A stretch of DNA of 64,000 bases from the NCBI RefSeq assembly GCF_020080835.1, contig NC_058160.1, positions 15,177,152-15,241,151 of the forward strand. Direction: 5' to 3'. The stretch is from Cotesia glomerata. Taxonomy: Eukaryota; Arthropoda; Insecta; Hymenoptera; Braconidae. The position numbers and the translations under genes were made by a program. The notes below the pieces were generated by a model. That model worked only from the letters and a program-made list of their open reading frames with translations, had not been told where the DNA came from and did no database searches. This document shows, in pieces, positions 31,039 through 40,959 of this stretch (the first letter of the stretch is position 1; every line of letters starts with the position of its first letter).

Positions 31039-31754
31039 TAGTAGTGAGAAGCTAATGGAAATTATCAACTAATTTTACTTTTACTTTATAACAATAATTT
31101 GTTTATCGATAATTAAATTTAAATTTTATTTTAGTTTAACTAACTCTTAAAAAATATTAAATTAATTTGATTAACCAAACAATATTTAATATCGAGTGAA
31201 AATATATTTGATGACAGTACATTTGAATCTTTTAGATAGCCTATTTTAATTAATCAAAGTTGAGTAAGTATACAGCAGTTAAAACTAAAAATATCATTTC
31301 TTTTAATTTATATCAAATATCCATAGTAAAAAAATAATTATCTGTGTTAGTATTTTATTCATACGAGTTAAACGCCCCTATAAACATCAAGTAATTATTA
31401 TAACAAAATCCAACGGTAGATTATATTACCCGTGACCAGTCAGTTTTGTGATTAACTATCTGGTGTCAGTTATATTCAAATTCAACTGATGAAAACTAAA
31501 TTATTCTTATGGTCGCTTAAAAAACAGAATCGTTTTTTAATGACCTATAAATCATTTACTTTATAGGGTAAATGAACAGAACGAAATTGAGCTGTCACTA
31601 ATATTTGACTGCTTCTCGTTAGTAGAATGTGAAGATTATATAATAGATTGAAGTGTAAAGTTAATATTTTCTTACAGCGTACTTGTCATATGAATGTTAG
31701 GTAAGATTCAATATAAAAAAACATTGAAATTGTCATTTTAAGGTGATAACTGTA

Positions 31755-32301
31755 CACAGAAAAAAAGGTTCACTTGAGCCAAGAAAAAATTTTTCTTCCT
31801 AATTATTTTCTTGAGCGAAAAAAAATTTTTTTTTTTTGATACAAGAACTATCACTTATTCCAACAAAATTAATGCTCTTGCTTTAAGAAATACGTATCTT
31901 GATCCAAGAAAATTTATTTAAGTCAAGAAAATCTTCTTGTTTTTAAAAAATTCAGCCTCTTGCTTCAAAAAATTAAATATCTTGATAGAAGTAAATTTTC
32001 ATAATACTTTTATTGATTAACATGTCAAATGGGAAGATCAAATAATATTGAATCTTTTTTTTTCATTCAATATGTATGATTGCAAGCTAAAATAATAAAA
32101 AATGGGTATCAAATATTCAAGAGAAAAGATTTCTCAAGGTAAGAAAATTTTTTTCTCAGCTGAAGTAAGTGGCGCTGCTTCCCTAAAGTATTTAAAAATC
32201 TTGATCAAATATAAAACTATATTGTATCAAGTATTTATGATAATTCGAATTAAGAAAAAATAACTTTTATGTCCTCCAGTCAAGAAATTTTTCTTTCTGT
32301 G
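31755..32301. mobile_element. CACAGAAAA-ended MITE, full-length copy
   Basis: Inverted ends CACAGAAAAAAAGG and TTTCTTTCTGTG are flanked by TA. Inside are repeated TTGAGCCAAGAAAA and CTTGATCCAAGAAAAT units and GGGAAGATCAAATAATATTG, as in the copy at 17.7-18.1 kb. This copy defines the family's borders best. Confidence 0.7.
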
Positions 32302-33147
32302 TATATTCCAACTTACTTCACGTTTAAGAGCCAATCCCTGCGATTGCAGCTCTATGTTCCTTTCTTAAACGAAAAAGAATTTCGAAAAAAAAGCTCTGCT
32401 ACGTAACAGATTAGTTAATTATCTATTTCACAGTAAAGCGTTTTTTTTTTTCAAAATTTTCTTTTGTTCACAAGAAAAACATGAAACTGCAATAGCTTCA
32501 TCATCACGAATACACAACAAAAATAGAATGATAGAATTTTCAAAAAATCCTGAAAATAACTTATAGTAGTTAGTATCGAAAGTAATTATTAATCGTTGGT
32601 ATTATTTCTCTTGTTAAAAAATTAGTATTTTCACGTCGTACTCTCTTAGAATGAATCAAAAGATTTTCATTGATTCAATCTGTGGACGGGAAAATCACTG
32701 ATCAAACTAGTAAATAGAAGTACAATTCACTGCTTCAACCAGTGAAGTGTATTGAATCATTTCAATAGAGTATTATGCTTAGTAATTATAGTATTATTTA
32801 CACTATTAAAAATATATGTAAGATTATAATAACTTACTATAAAGGTAAGGTTGAATAAAATCAAGAAATAATGTTTAGTAGTACAAAATAATTTTCCAAT
32901 TCTTGTAATTTTTCAAAAGATCATAGGAAATATATATTATAATATATTCTAATTTTGTAATCGTTATGCATAAATCTTACACGCATTGTGTCCATACTCG
33001 AAAAACTCACAAACATACATAACTTACTCAATAAATTTATTTCCGAGCGTTTTAAACTTAAAATTAGCTGGAAATTCTGAAGATGCATCATGGTCTAGGG
33101 TAAATACCCAAATAGATAGACGGTTAAGCAAACTCTCGTGTCCTATC
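32302..33147. other. no supported gene
   Basis: AT-rich MULE interior; no open frame, RNA or repeat I can name. Confidence 0.5.
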
Positions 33148-33883
33148 AAGGGGGTATTCTAGTCTAGAAGCATGAATTTAAGGTAATTTTTTGAAGGGCG
33201 GTAAAAAAAAAGGAATCATTATTTTTACCATCAATTTTATTTAAAAGTTATTTATTAACATTACAAGAATACAGAAAAAATTAAAAGAATAAAAAAAGTT
33301 GAAAATTCAAAAAATTAGCAGCTGATAAAGTGGGGGGGGGGGGTCTTAAAAAATTGTCACGTGACCATGCCCACGATTCCAACCATTCTAGCAATCTAAA
33401 ATAAAAAAATAAAAAAGATTATTAATCTAGAGTAATGTCGCTATGGGATGAACTAGGGAATAGTTAAAAAAAATTTTTTCACAAAATGGCGACTGCCTGA
33501 AACAAAAAAATATTTTTTTTACTACTTTTTTTGACTTTTTCGAATTTTTTAAAAATAGTAAAAATTGAAATTGGGGGATGACCGTAGTTAATGCCATAGT
33601 GACATTACTCTAGATTAATAATCTTTTTAATTTTTTCATTTTGATTGCTAGGAGGATTGAAATCATGGGAATGGTCACGTGCCAATTTTTTAGACACCCC
33701 CCCCCCCACTTTATCAGCGGCTAATTTTTTGAATTTTCAACTTTTTTTATTTTTTTCTGTATTCTTGTAATGTTAATAAACAACTTATAAATAAAATAAA
33801 TAGTAAAAATATTGCTTACTTTTTTTTTACGGCACTTCAAAAAATTACCTGAAATTCGTGCTTCTAGACTAGAATACCCCCTT
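33148..33883. repeat. long foldback element
   Basis: Ends AAGGGGGTATTCTAGTCTAG and its inverse CTAGACTAGAATACCCCCTT, with arms of about 290 bp. The left arm has a G run (GTGGGGGGGGGGGGTC, ~33331) facing the C run in the right arm (~33700). The centre (33440-33600) is unique. The arms differ by small indels. Confidence 0.85.
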
Positions 33884-34244
33884 AAAAAAATAAAATAGTA
33901 ATAGATAGATAAATTGTGATAAAATAAATTATATTTATGTAAAAATGTACAATTAACCTGGAAAAAAAAGTAAAACTTCGTAAAACGTTGTAGTAATTAA
34001 TATAAAAGAAAAATTTAAGAAAAAATCTAAAACCCCAGTAAATGGACAAAATCTCTAGTAGATGGACAGTCAATACCAATAGATGGACACTACTTACAAG
34101 CGATATTTTGAATTCATTATTTATATCAGAAGTAATTAATTTATTACTTTTTGATACTAAAAAATAAAGCTTGATAAAATTAAAGGAAAAGGTGATGAAT
34201 CGGATAGTAATTTTCAAAATACATCATAATAGATATTTATGTCA

Positions 34245-34450
34245 TAAGGCCGTGAAGTGGCGGTTTTCTGACGGTGACGATATTTCGACATGAGCTTAAG
34301 GTTTGTGGCGGAAAGGTACGAAACGGGCGTAATTTTACGTCCGAGGCGTAGCCGAGGACGAAAATTTACGCTCGTTTTCAAACATTCGCGTCACAAACAT
34401 TAAAGCGAATATCGAGAAAAAGTCATTGTCAAAATCGCCACTAAAAGGGC
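34245..34450. repeat. GC-richer inverted repeat
   Basis: GTGGCGGTTTTCTGACGGTG near 34257 faces its counterpart CATTGTCAAAATCGCCAC near 34425. The centre has CGTCCGAGGCGTAGCCGAGG, an imperfect palindrome. This looks like a small non-autonomous element in AT-rich surroundings. Confidence 0.6.
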
Positions 34451-34860
34451 GAATGACCTACAATATTTTTTGTTATTATTGCTCCATAAGTTCAACTTTT
34501 GAGGGATAGGAGGCAAATAATGACATATTTTAATCTTAGGAAGTTTCACAAGGCCAAAAAAAATTAATTTTATATTAATTATCTTTTTATTAATCTAAAA
34601 ATCTTGCTAACGTCGAGAAAATGTAAATAACTTATTATTAGTATTTCTTTATGACGTTGTTGTTATCTTATTAACATTAGGTCCGCTCCGTAATGAACTG
34701 CCAGCAGAGAAATAATCTGCGCCACTCAATAGTAACTAAGACTAAAAATTATCGGTCAGTACGCTAGAATGTGACTTTTTTTTTTACAGTTTCTCTCAAT
34801 TTCGTCTAATAGGTGTACATGAAAATTTCGTAAAAAAAAGGAGGGGGTAAAACTTCACAG
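34451..34860. other. no supported gene
   Basis: AT-rich MULE interior between two repeats. Confidence 0.5.
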
Positions 34861-34862
34861 CA

Positions 34863-35080
34863 CTGAAAAAAAAATTAACTTGATTCAGAAGAAAAATTCT
34901 TGAACCAAGAATATAATTTTGAAGAGGGTAATTGTCTTGAATCGAGACGAAAAATTGGTGAATCAATAAAATTTCCTTAAATCAAGAAAAATTTACTTGA
35001 ATCAAAAATTTTCCTGCTTAAATCAAGTATATGAAGTTCTTCAAAATTATATACTTAATTCAAGAACATTTTTTTTCTGT
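34863..35080. repeat. CACTGAAAA/CTTGATTCA short repeat at TIR inner edge
   Basis: Begins CACTGAAAAAAAAATTAAC and ends ATTTTTTTTCTGTG, followed by TA and then the inner end of the right MULE terminus. Contains TCTTGAACCAAG and GAAGTTCTTCAAAATTATAT. Confidence 0.6.
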
Positions 35081-35239
35081 GTATACAGATTTTATACAAA
35101 TATTTGTCCATCTTTTATAAGAAGTTTTCTACAGAGATTCCGCGTATTTATACGACACCGTTTTTTCAGTGTGTCATTCGGTTCATTAATAACCATTTAC
35201 GTATGTGTGAGAATACCGCATGTTTTAATACTTTACGTG

Positions 35240-35996
35240 CACAAAAAAAAAAATTTTTTGGCTGAAAATAAATACTCTTGGCTCAAGAAAAATTTTGGGA
35301 TTGAGTTTGAAGACGAAAATTCTCTTGGGTCAAGTATATATTTTTCTTGAAATTTAATTCTTGAATCAAACATTAATTTCTAGTTTGAAACTTACTATTT
35401 CTTGAAAGAAGAATTTACTTGTTACCGGCAAGTAGGATTACTACTTAGCCCAAGAAAAAATTACTTGTCACAAGAAAATTCTGTTTTTGATCTTCAACTA
35501 TCCCCCCACTCCAAACTCTAGCAGTAAAAGTCCGGCCTGAGTTTAAAGTTATGTAGATGGAAATAGTATTCACTCGCGCGATGGCGACTCAGCGCATTGG
35601 CTCGCGACTCGGCTTCGTACTGAGACAGTCGTGAGTTCGATCCTCGGCAAAGTCAAAATTTTTCAATAGATTTGATGCTTAGAAATTGATTTGCAGACCT
35701 CTGGGAGTCCACGAAATAATATTTTTCAAAAATTAAAATTTTATTTTCTTCCGACAAAAGTCTTGAGCCAAGACTACAAATATTCTTGAGACAAGAACAT
35801 TTACTTGAACCAAGACTACAAATGTTCTTGAGACAAGAAAATTTACTTGAGCCAAGATCCAAGTCTATTGGAGCAAGAGTCTAAAATTTCTTAGGACAAG
35901 AAAATTATCTTAAAACAAGAAAAAAAAATTTACTTCGATCAAGAAAATCAGTTTGAAGAGCATTTTTTACTTGGCTCAAGTAAATCGTTTTTTCTG
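35240..35996. mobile_element. CACAAAAAA-ended repeat inside the right MULE terminus
   Basis: Interrupts the right terminus. The left terminus at ~8140-8155 shows the continuous version, so the insertion borders are clear to a few bases. The ends CACAAAAAAAAAAATT and CGTTTTTTCTGTGTG are inverted. It contains several TCTTGAGCCAAGA-type units and a tRNA-like stretch at 35582-35655. Confidence 0.65.
35582..35655 (+). repeat. tRNA-Arg-like (SINE-type) fragment
   Basis: TGGCGACTCAGCGCATTGG fits an A box and GAGTTCGATCCTC a B box. Between them CTCGG-CTTCGTA-CTGAG can form an anticodon arm with TCG in the anticodon position. The acceptor stem is not convincing, so this is a tRNA-derived repeat rather than a gene. 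Confidence 0.5.
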
Positions 35997-37076
35997 TGTG
36001 TATTTAATGAATCACCGTGTTTTTAGTGTGCCATTGACTTTATTTATAATTTTTTCCGTTTGTATAAAAATACCGCTTCTTTAAGACTTTCCGTGTATTT
36101 AATAAGTCACTGTGTTTTTAGTGTACCATTCCGTTTATTTATGATTTTTCTCGTGGGTAAAAGAAATATCGTTTCTTTAAGACTTTCCGTGTATTTAATG
36201 AATCACCGTGTTTTTAGTGTGCCATTCCGTTTATTTATGATTTTTCTCGTGGGTAAAAGAAATATCGTTTCTTTAAGACTTTCCATGTATTCAATGAATC
36301 ACCGTGTTTTTAGTGTGCTATTGACTTTATTTATAATTTTTTCCGTTTGTATAAAAATACCGCTTCTTTAAGACTTTCCGTGTATTTAATAAGTCACCGT
36401 ATTTTTAGTGTGCCATTGCCTTTATTTATAATTTTTTCCGTTTGTATAAAAATACCGCTTCTTTAAGACTTTCCGTGTATTTAATGAATCACCGTGTTTT
36501 TAGTGTGCCATTCCGTTTATTTATGATTTTTCTCGTGGGTAAAAGAAATATCGTTTCTTTAAGACTTTCCGTGTATTTAAAGAATTACCGTGTTTTTAGC
36601 GTGTGTTTTCCGCTCCTTTATAACTTTTTTCCGTGTGTGTAAAAATACCATTCATTAAAGACTTCACGTGTATTTAAACAATCACCGTGTTTTTAGTGTG
36701 TCTTTCCGTTTTTTTATTAATTTTTTCCGTGTGTGTAAAAATACCGTTTCTTTACGACTTTACGTGTATTTAATGAATTCCCGTGTTATTAGTTTGTCAT
36801 TTCGTTTATAAGTGTCCGTCCGTATGTTTAAGAGACACCGTGTTTTTTGTGTGTCATTTGGTTCACATGGATTGTAACTCCGTCTGTGTATAAATACTGT
36901 TTTTTTAAGTTAATCCGTGTGCATTAAACGAACAGCCGGGTTTTTAGTGTCAAATTGTTAACGTGTTTCTAATTATATAAACGGGATTTTTTTTAATTTA
37001 TCCGTTTCTGTAACTTTTCCGTGTCTGTAATTTTATGTCTTCGGGATTCCCGTGTCTGGTGTCTATAGACACTTCC

Positions 37077-37085
37077 ATTGATCTC
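37077..37085. repeat. MULE target-site duplication, right
   Basis: ATTGATCTC. It matches the left copy at 8 of 9 bases and lies in env coding sequence. Confidence 0.8.
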
Positions 37086-37408
37086 ACTGCGAATGATATG
37101 TGTGTTGTTTTGCGTCAGATGTACCAATTCTCGATTGTCCTGGTAGAGCTTGTTGAATTCTTTGTTGATATGCTCATTATCGTCGTAGTCCATGGTTCCA
37201 AATAACTTGCGGGCCACACTTCCTACGAATCCAAACCAAGGTCCCCTTCCGGTTCGGATGCGAGATTCATCGGTTTTTTCTTGCGTTTCTTCGAGTAATT
37301 GGCTTAACCGATGGATTGCATTTTGTACTTCGCCGTAGGTTTCTCTAAATACTTGTATCCTGAGGTATTTGCTATGAGTGTGACTGCAGCGCCAGTCAAA
37401 ATATGAAC
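37077..37408 (-). pseudogene. env: env, middle part (fragment 2 of 3)
   Basis: Open on the minus strand from the TA-flanked insertion to the MULE insertion. It carries a basic stretch (SRIRTGRG) followed by a Gly/Phe-rich hydrophobic segment ending LFGTMD, then a heptad-like helix (NKEFNKLYQDNRELVHLTQN). In F-protein-type envelopes of insect errantiviruses this order corresponds to the furin-like cleavage site, fusion peptide and first helix. It continues in frame into fragment 3 across the MULE. The basic site is weaker than the usual R-x-K-R. Confidence 0.7.
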
Positions 37409-37410
37409 TA

Positions 37411-38258
37411 CGGGAGGCTGTCAGAGTATGTTTTTATACGTATGTCAATAGCAAGAAACATAAAAATAAATAAATTTTATAAATAATTGTAAAAAAAAAG
37501 TTATAAAAAATATGTGACAATTTTATACACCGATAGAAGGATTTGTTTGTTAATGAATATTTTTCAACTGTTAGCAAATATTTATTTAAAATCAAAAGCA
37601 AAAATAGCATTTTCTTTTGACACTTTTCATAATCCTATAGCTGGAATACATGATAATAATTCAATTCACTAAATAAATTAACCTTTTTAATATTTATAAA
37701 TACAAAAGATAATTATGAGCTATGATAGAATTCGGTATTTTACAATAAACGTTATTATAATGTAATATAATTAATACAAATAATTTATAAAAATGATTTT
37801 TGTTTATGAGAAATCTTCATATCATATGATATTACAAGCAAAACAAATTCACTCAACAAAATATTTATTAACTGTTAATAAATATTCGTTAACTATTAAT
37901 AAATAGTTATTAAATATTAATAAATGTACTTTCCTACCAAATAAATATTTATTGAATGTTAAAAAATATTTATTAAAGTTTAATAAATTAAATAATTGTC
38001 TTCAAATAAATTAAATTATTAATAGTTAATAAATCCTTTTATCAGTGTAATAATTGCAGTTTTGTTTTTTAGTTAAACGAATCAACAACAAGTACGTATA
38101 ATGATAAAAAATAAAAAAGATTGCAGTAAATATTTCTGCTGGTATTTTTTAAGACACAACAACTCTGGTGTCTCATTTTTTTTTAATTTATTAAAATTAA
38201 AACAAAATAAATACTTCCACGTGTACTTACTTACAATTTTAGGAATAATAGCCTCCCG
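37411..38258. mobile_element. TA-flanked insertion in env
   Basis: Ends CGGGAGGCT and AGCCTCCCG (9-bp inverted) with TA duplicated on both sides (37409-37410 and 38259-38260). Ignoring the element and one TA leaves env in frame. The AT-rich interior is mostly the nested MITE at 37528-38047. Confidence 0.75.
37528..38047. mobile_element. MITE, CACTGATAGAAGG family (nested)
   Basis: CACCGATAGAAGGATTTG at the left, CCTTTTATCAGTG at the right, TA on both sides. Homologous in inverted orientation to 21511-22083. Inserted into the TA-flanked element that is itself in env. Confidence 0.8.
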
Positions 38259-38260
38259 TA

Positions 38261-38622
38261 ACTCCGAAAGTAACCACTGCGAACGCTTCAGTCGATTTCA
38301 TTTCCCCTACCATGGCTTCACTCAGAGCGAATAGGTAGCAATCTTGTTTCATAAAATATCTTTCGCAGTGATTTATTGTGGTCTCGTACTGATGATTGTT
38401 GTACGGTTCTATTTCGATTAGCTTCCTGATGTTGATGGAGCTAATGATGTTCCATTCTTCTTCGACCAGGTGGATCTTTTTGAATGGGTCGAATAGTAAT
38501 CCAGGGTTTGAAGGTAGGGTTTTTATGGTGACTTTACCCTTGGGTTGTTGATTTCCCTCTTCTGGATTGTCCTCCCCCGTGCATCTACTCCCAAGAATGA
38601 GAAGGATCAAGAGCGTCTTCAT
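38261..38622 (-). pseudogene. env: env, N-terminal part (fragment 1 of 3)
   Basis: Starts with ATG at 38622, 24 bases after the integrase stop. The first residues, MKTLLILLILGSRCTGE, are a typical secretory signal peptide, followed by a soluble domain with a few Cys. The frame is cut by the TA-flanked insertion at 38258 and resumes at 37408. Being its own ATG-started frame, it would need a spliced subgenomic mRNA, as in known env-bearing gypsy elements; no splice sites were assigned. Confidence 0.7.
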
Positions 38623-38646
38623 ATCGGTAAGGCCTGTAACAGAGTT

Positions 38647-39699
38647 CTAAGAATTGATTTTAGATTTTTGTTCGATACTAGAAAGCTTGGCTTTATTCAG
38701 ATTTAAGGTTTTCCTCTTTCCGTTGTCTTTTTCTATAATAAGGTTTCCGAAGTCATTAATTTCGACGATTTTGTAAGGACCAGTCTAATTTATTTTTACG
38801 GGGCTCTTTTAAGGCCCATACTGAGTCTCCTACGTGAAAATTTGCCGGATGGATATGTTTATCAAATCTTTCTTTAGAATCATGTTTGGCTTTTATCAAG
38901 ATTTCCGCGGCTATTCGTTGGATTTCCGATAAGCGGCTAATCAGGTCAGCTACATAGTCACTATAGGTCTCGATTTTGTCAAAGTCTGGGTACTGTGTCG
39001 GTGTTTTCGCTTTTCGCCCGAATAAAAGTTCGTATGGTGTGAATTTAGTTGCGGTATGCACGGTGGTATTATAATTTAGCATCGCGAGAGGTACGAATCC
39101 GTCCCAGTCTTGGAATTTATCTACGTAGGCTCTCAGGTAGTCAACTAAAGGTTGATGGGAGCGTTCAAGGGATGCATTTCCCTGGGGATAATAGGAGGAG
39201 GTAGTCAATCTTTGGATCTTTAAGGTTTTGGCTAGTTGTTGTATAAGCTTACTGGTGAATGAGGTGCCCTTATCTGATAGTATTATCCGGGGGCACCTAT
39301 AGATTGCGATGTAATGATTTAAGAGGGCGTCTGCTACTGTTGCTGCCCGAATGTCAGGGATTGGTACTGCGGCTGCTGCCTTGGAAAAATTATCCTGGAT
39401 AGTGAGGATATGCACGTTTCCATCAGGGGTCATTGATAATGGCCCTACAGTATCAATGCTGATCTTTTCGAACGGTTCTAGAGGAGTATCTGTGATGTTC
39501 ATGGGTTGCCTGGTTTTTATTCGTGTTAGTTTGTTCCTCTGGCAGACTTCGCATCGCTGGTAAATTGATAAATCTGTTGTTTCATTCCAGGCCAATAGAA
39601 TCTTTCTCTGATTCGCCAGTAAGTTTTTACAACACCTTTGTGGCCACCCACAAGGCTGCTGTGATTTTCTTCGATGATGTCGGTCCTTTTAGATTCTTC
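38647..39699 (-). pseudogene. pol: gypsy H2C2 finger and integrase, frameshifted
   Basis: The H2C2 module GGHKGVVKTYWRIRERFYWP (39.68-39.6 kb) is followed after a one-base frame change near 39560 by CEVCQRNK and an integrase core. The catalytic residues are present: Asp in SIDTVGPL (~39475), Asp in LSDKGTSFTS (~39274), and Glu in GNASLERSHQ (~39165). The C-terminal GPY/F module (TGPYKIVEI, ~38780) is in another frame, so a second one-base change lies near 38785. The stop is at 38647. Catalytically complete in content, inactive as written. Confidence 0.8.
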
Positions 39700-40128
39700 A
39701 GGGACCTCAACGTTTCCTTCGCACAATGTTATGACTGCAGGACAGTCCCTCAGCTCTTGGCTTAAATATTTTCTGATACGAAAATCATCGAATTCGTCCC
39801 CCTGCTTTGGGCAACGGAAGGAATGAATCTGATAATCGTACATCGTTGCGCGGAGGTTACGTAGCCCTTCAATTTGGTCGATTGGTGTCGTTTTTTCGAA
39901 ATGATGATCTTTTACGATGACTGTAAAAATTTTACATCTTTCTATCCGAGTAATTAGAACTTCCCCTTTTTTAGGATGGGCAGCTATTAGGTCGGGGCTG
40001 TTAATAAACTCAAGGTCTCGGAGCAGCCGAGATACGGGTTTGACTATTTCACAATCGGCAGCCAAGAAGTGTACCAGATGGTCTCGCACATAGGTAAGAC
40101 CGTCGCGACTGACTTCGAACTTTACGTT
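39700..40128 (-). other. macro-domain-like region in gypsy Pol (minus-strand copy)
   Basis: About 143 residues of the frame 40959-39526, after a long Ser/Glu-rich linker and before the H2C2 finger. Visible signatures are RDGLTYVRDHLVHFLAADC, KKGEVLITRIERCKIFTVIV, GLRNLRATMYDYQIHSFRC, KQGDEFDDF and VITLCEGNVEVP. The motif order (H-x-(L/I)-(S/A)-x-D-C, GEV, I-(F/Y)-x-(V/L)-I-x-K, helix, strand, G-D-x-x-D, terminal I-T-(L/V)) parallels OARD1/TARG1-like macro domains. The Gly-rich catalytic loop is largely replaced but its last Asp is kept. Assignment by eye only. Confidence 0.5.
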
Positions 40129-40959
40129 AATTTCTTGTCTCTCTGGAGGTTTTTCTGAACTTGACGAGGAGAGGTTATCTGTTCGGTAGTACTTTTCCCG
40201 CATCATGTCCTCTATTTGCTCATAGGTAGGGGGATCCCGTATTGAAATTGGAGGAAAGGTTCGTTGAATTCTTCTTGAGCTTTGTTCGCCGTTATTTATT
40301 GACGGAGAAGGATTTTCGGTTACCTCGGATCTTTTGCTTGAGCCTTCTGACGATTTCGACTCGACGGTTGCAAGTTTGGTTTGATTCGAATGCTCAGTTG
40401 AATCTTCCGATGGTTTTGATTCCTTATCGAGGATAATAGATTCCGATGCCTTTTGAGATTCAGAATTTTTATAGCCTTCTTTTAGGCTTGACGGAGAAAT
40501 TGATCGTTGTTCAGCCGTTTGTGGAGCAGTTTCTCTTCGCGTCGAGCTTCCGACTGGGAAATTTTCAAAGTCGAGTGTCTGGCTAGTTGAGGGCCGGGGT
40601 TCGTCCAGAGTATCGATGATGTCTCGTGCTTCATGGTCATACCGTATTCCCATGGCTGATAGATTATCTGGAACTAAAATTCGAGCATATAAGGGGGTGA
40701 TAGAACCTCTCATGCTCCTAAAGTAGTCAGTAATTCTGGAGCCTTGTTTTTCGTTCGGAGAGGTTGAAGTGGCACTAGCTTCAACGTTCGTTGGAGTCTG
40801 ATTTAGATCCGGGGATCCTGGATCGACTATTGTTGGTACTTCATCTTCTTCAGGGCTGATCTCGCTGCTGGTTACATGCTCCGAGATATCTTCGTTATCT
40901 CTCAGAAATTTTTCGATGGTGTCATCGGATTCAGTTTGGAGTGAAGGAAGTTCGCTCAT
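40129..40959 (-). pseudogene. pol: gypsy Pol acidic/Ser-rich linker
   Basis: Low-complexity Ser/Glu/Pro-rich polypeptide between RNase H and the macro-like domain. A short conserved island, ARILVPDNLSAMGIRYDH, matches GRVLIPDELAAMGIHYDH in the plus-strand element (~63.1 kb). In this copy the frame changes between the RNase H segment (stop at 40931) and the linker (open from 40959). In the plus-strand copy the corresponding region is one frame, so the change here is probably a mutation. Confidence 0.65.

Larger units (their letters stand above)
6872..37076. mobile_element. 30.2-kb MULE (Mutator-like DNA transposon)
   Basis: Both ends read GGAAGTGTCTATAGACACC inward, and the inverted similarity continues for more than 1 kb. 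The element is flanked by ATTGATGTC (6863-6871) and ATTGATCTC (37077-37085), a 9-bp target duplication with one mismatch; 9 bp is the usual MULE size. Host env reads through in frame once the element and one duplicate are ignored. At its centre are a MULE transposase gene and a divergent partner gene. About 7.3 kb (8296-15569), 2.7 kb (24525-27181) and several short repeats inside are later insertions. The central position of the gene pair supports its belonging to the element. Confidence 0.85.
35082..37076 (-). repeat. MULE right terminal inverted repeat
   Basis: Inverted copy of the left terminus with the same ~96-bp unit array (about 36000-36640). It is interrupted by a short-repeat insertion at 35240-35996; the left copy shows the uninterrupted version of that site. 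Its inner end is the same CTGTATAAAAT-type sequence as on the left, again directly abutted by a CACAGAAAA-ended repeat (34863-35080). The two arms differ in unit number. Confidence 0.85.

Noticed and set aside
33882..34217. 111-codon hydrophobic minus-strand ORF resembling a membrane protein
   Set aside because: Phe/Ile/Tyr-rich translation of AT-rich DNA starting at a foldback border; no ordered membrane topology or family resemblance.
36993..37217. Minus-strand ORF joining env sequence to a YRHQTRESRRHKITDTE tail
   Set aside because: The tail is MULE terminal sequence read in the env frame, not a real fusion.
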